A DNA stretch of 64,000 nt from Amycolatopsis mongoliensis (GTDB lineage: Bacteria; Actinomycetota; Actinomycetes; Mycobacteriales; Pseudonocardiaceae): positions 9,734,001-9,798,000 of the forward strand of contig NZ_CP127295.1 in assembly GCF_030285665.1 (NCBI RefSeq), written 5' to 3'. Within the stretch, counting starts at the first letter, position 1. Every line of letters starts with the position of its first letter. Shown piece by piece: positions 63,563 to 64,000 of this stretch. Both the position numbers and the translations under genes were made by a program. The notes beneath the pieces were generated by a model that was given only the letters and a program-made list of their open reading frames with translations, had not been told where the DNA came from and did not search any database.

Positions 63563-64000
63563 ATGCACACCGCGATCCTGACCTTCGACGGCTACAACGA
63601 ACTCGACTCGCTCATCGCGCTCGGCGTCCTCAACCGGGCGCCCGGTTCGCGGGTGTCGATCGCAAGCCCGGCCCCGCGGGTGACGTCGATGAACGGCGTC
63701 ACGATCGACGCCATGATCGGCCTGGAGGAGGCCTGCACGGCCGACGCCGTGATCGTCGGCAGCGGCTCGAAGACCCGCGAGGTCGTCGAAGACCCCGCGA
63801 TCATGAGCACCCTGGCGCGGCTCGATCCCGCCCGGCAACTGCTCGCCGCGCAGTGCTCGGGCACGCTCGTCCTGGCCAGGCTGGGACTGCTCGACGACGT
63901 GCCCGCCTGCACCGACCTGACGACGAAGCCGTGGGTGCTCGCGGCCGGCGTCGAGGTGCTGAACCAGCCGTTCTTCGCCCGCGGCACGCTCGCCACCGCA
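63563..64000 (+). CDS. DJ-1/PfpI family protein, 5' part
   Basis: 146 codons are visible, open to the right edge. MHTAILTFDGYNELDSL is the usual opening of the family, with the Glu in NELD, and the nucleophile-elbow Cys is in AAQCSGTLVLA. Family members include isonitrile hydratases and AraC-linked glyoxalase/peptidase relatives. It is divergent from the MocR regulator, which probably controls it. Confidence 0.88.
   Translation, partial: MHTAILTFDGYNELDSLIALGVLNRAPGSRVSIASPAPRVTSMNGVTIDAMIGLEEACTADAVIVGSGSKTREVVEDPAIMSTLARLDPARQLLAAQCSGTLVLARLGLLDDVPACTDLTTKPWVLAAGVEVLNQPFFARGTLATA

Overview
The window is high-GC actinobacterial chromosome. Gene families, gene order and signals all point to a member of the Pseudonocardiaceae, most likely an Amycolatopsis-type organism (inferred; no rRNA gene is present to prove it). 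GTG starts, ATGA/GTGA start-stop overlaps and leaderless genes (a -10 hexamer 6-8 nt before the start codon) are common. I see no tRNA, rRNA, CRISPR array, transposase or prophage. No intergenic gap exceeds 300 bases; the largest is 254 bases (43610-43863).

Region by region. (1) 1-4145: the end of a MoxR-type AAA ATPase gene, a DUF5682 gene and a VWA gene, all overlapping; an uncharacterised chaperone-like or conflict-type module. Next to it are a zinc-independent L36 gene and a Baeyer-Villiger-type monooxygenase. (2) 5942-16599: a secreted PL8 polysaccharide lyase, then a complete oxidative uronate pathway: symporter, KdgD, glucarate dehydratase, an unknown cysteine-motif protein and ketoglutarate-semialdehyde dehydrogenase on the minus strand, with an IclR regulator and uronate dehydrogenase divergent on the plus strand. 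(3) 16715-26045: polysaccharide deacetylase, a two-component system, a phosphotransferase, TetR/DUF1801, a secreted beta-helix protein, and a TetR-controlled redox operon. (4) 26158-30681: AraC regulator, a maleylacetate reductase/hydroxyquinol dioxygenase fusion and an aromatic monooxygenase, together a resorcinol/hydroxyquinol catabolic set. (5) 30815-38145: cyclophilin, two tandem GH95-like hydrolases, TetR and a methyltransferase. (6) 38153-43609: a poly(amino acid) synthetase of the Pls/PosA family with a lysine-like specificity code, followed by an M1 peptidase. This resembles the epsilon-polylysine synthetase plus degrading-enzyme arrangement and is the most interesting locus here. (7) 43864-60702: conserved housekeeping order der-plsC-cmk ... 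rluB-scpB-scpA-RHH-parA-xerD ... NUDIX-pyrG, as in mycobacteria. It is interrupted by a block holding TetR/DUF4267, a K+/H+ antiporter pair, an S15 peptidase and a methyltransferase. (8) 60792-64000: membrane acyltransferase, MocR-type regulator and the start of a DJ-1/PfpI gene.

Noteworthy non-coding structure: two copies of a near-identical perfect palindrome (16604-16654 and 58311-58367), several other long inverted repeats at gene ends, and a dense four-site operator array (47380-47442).
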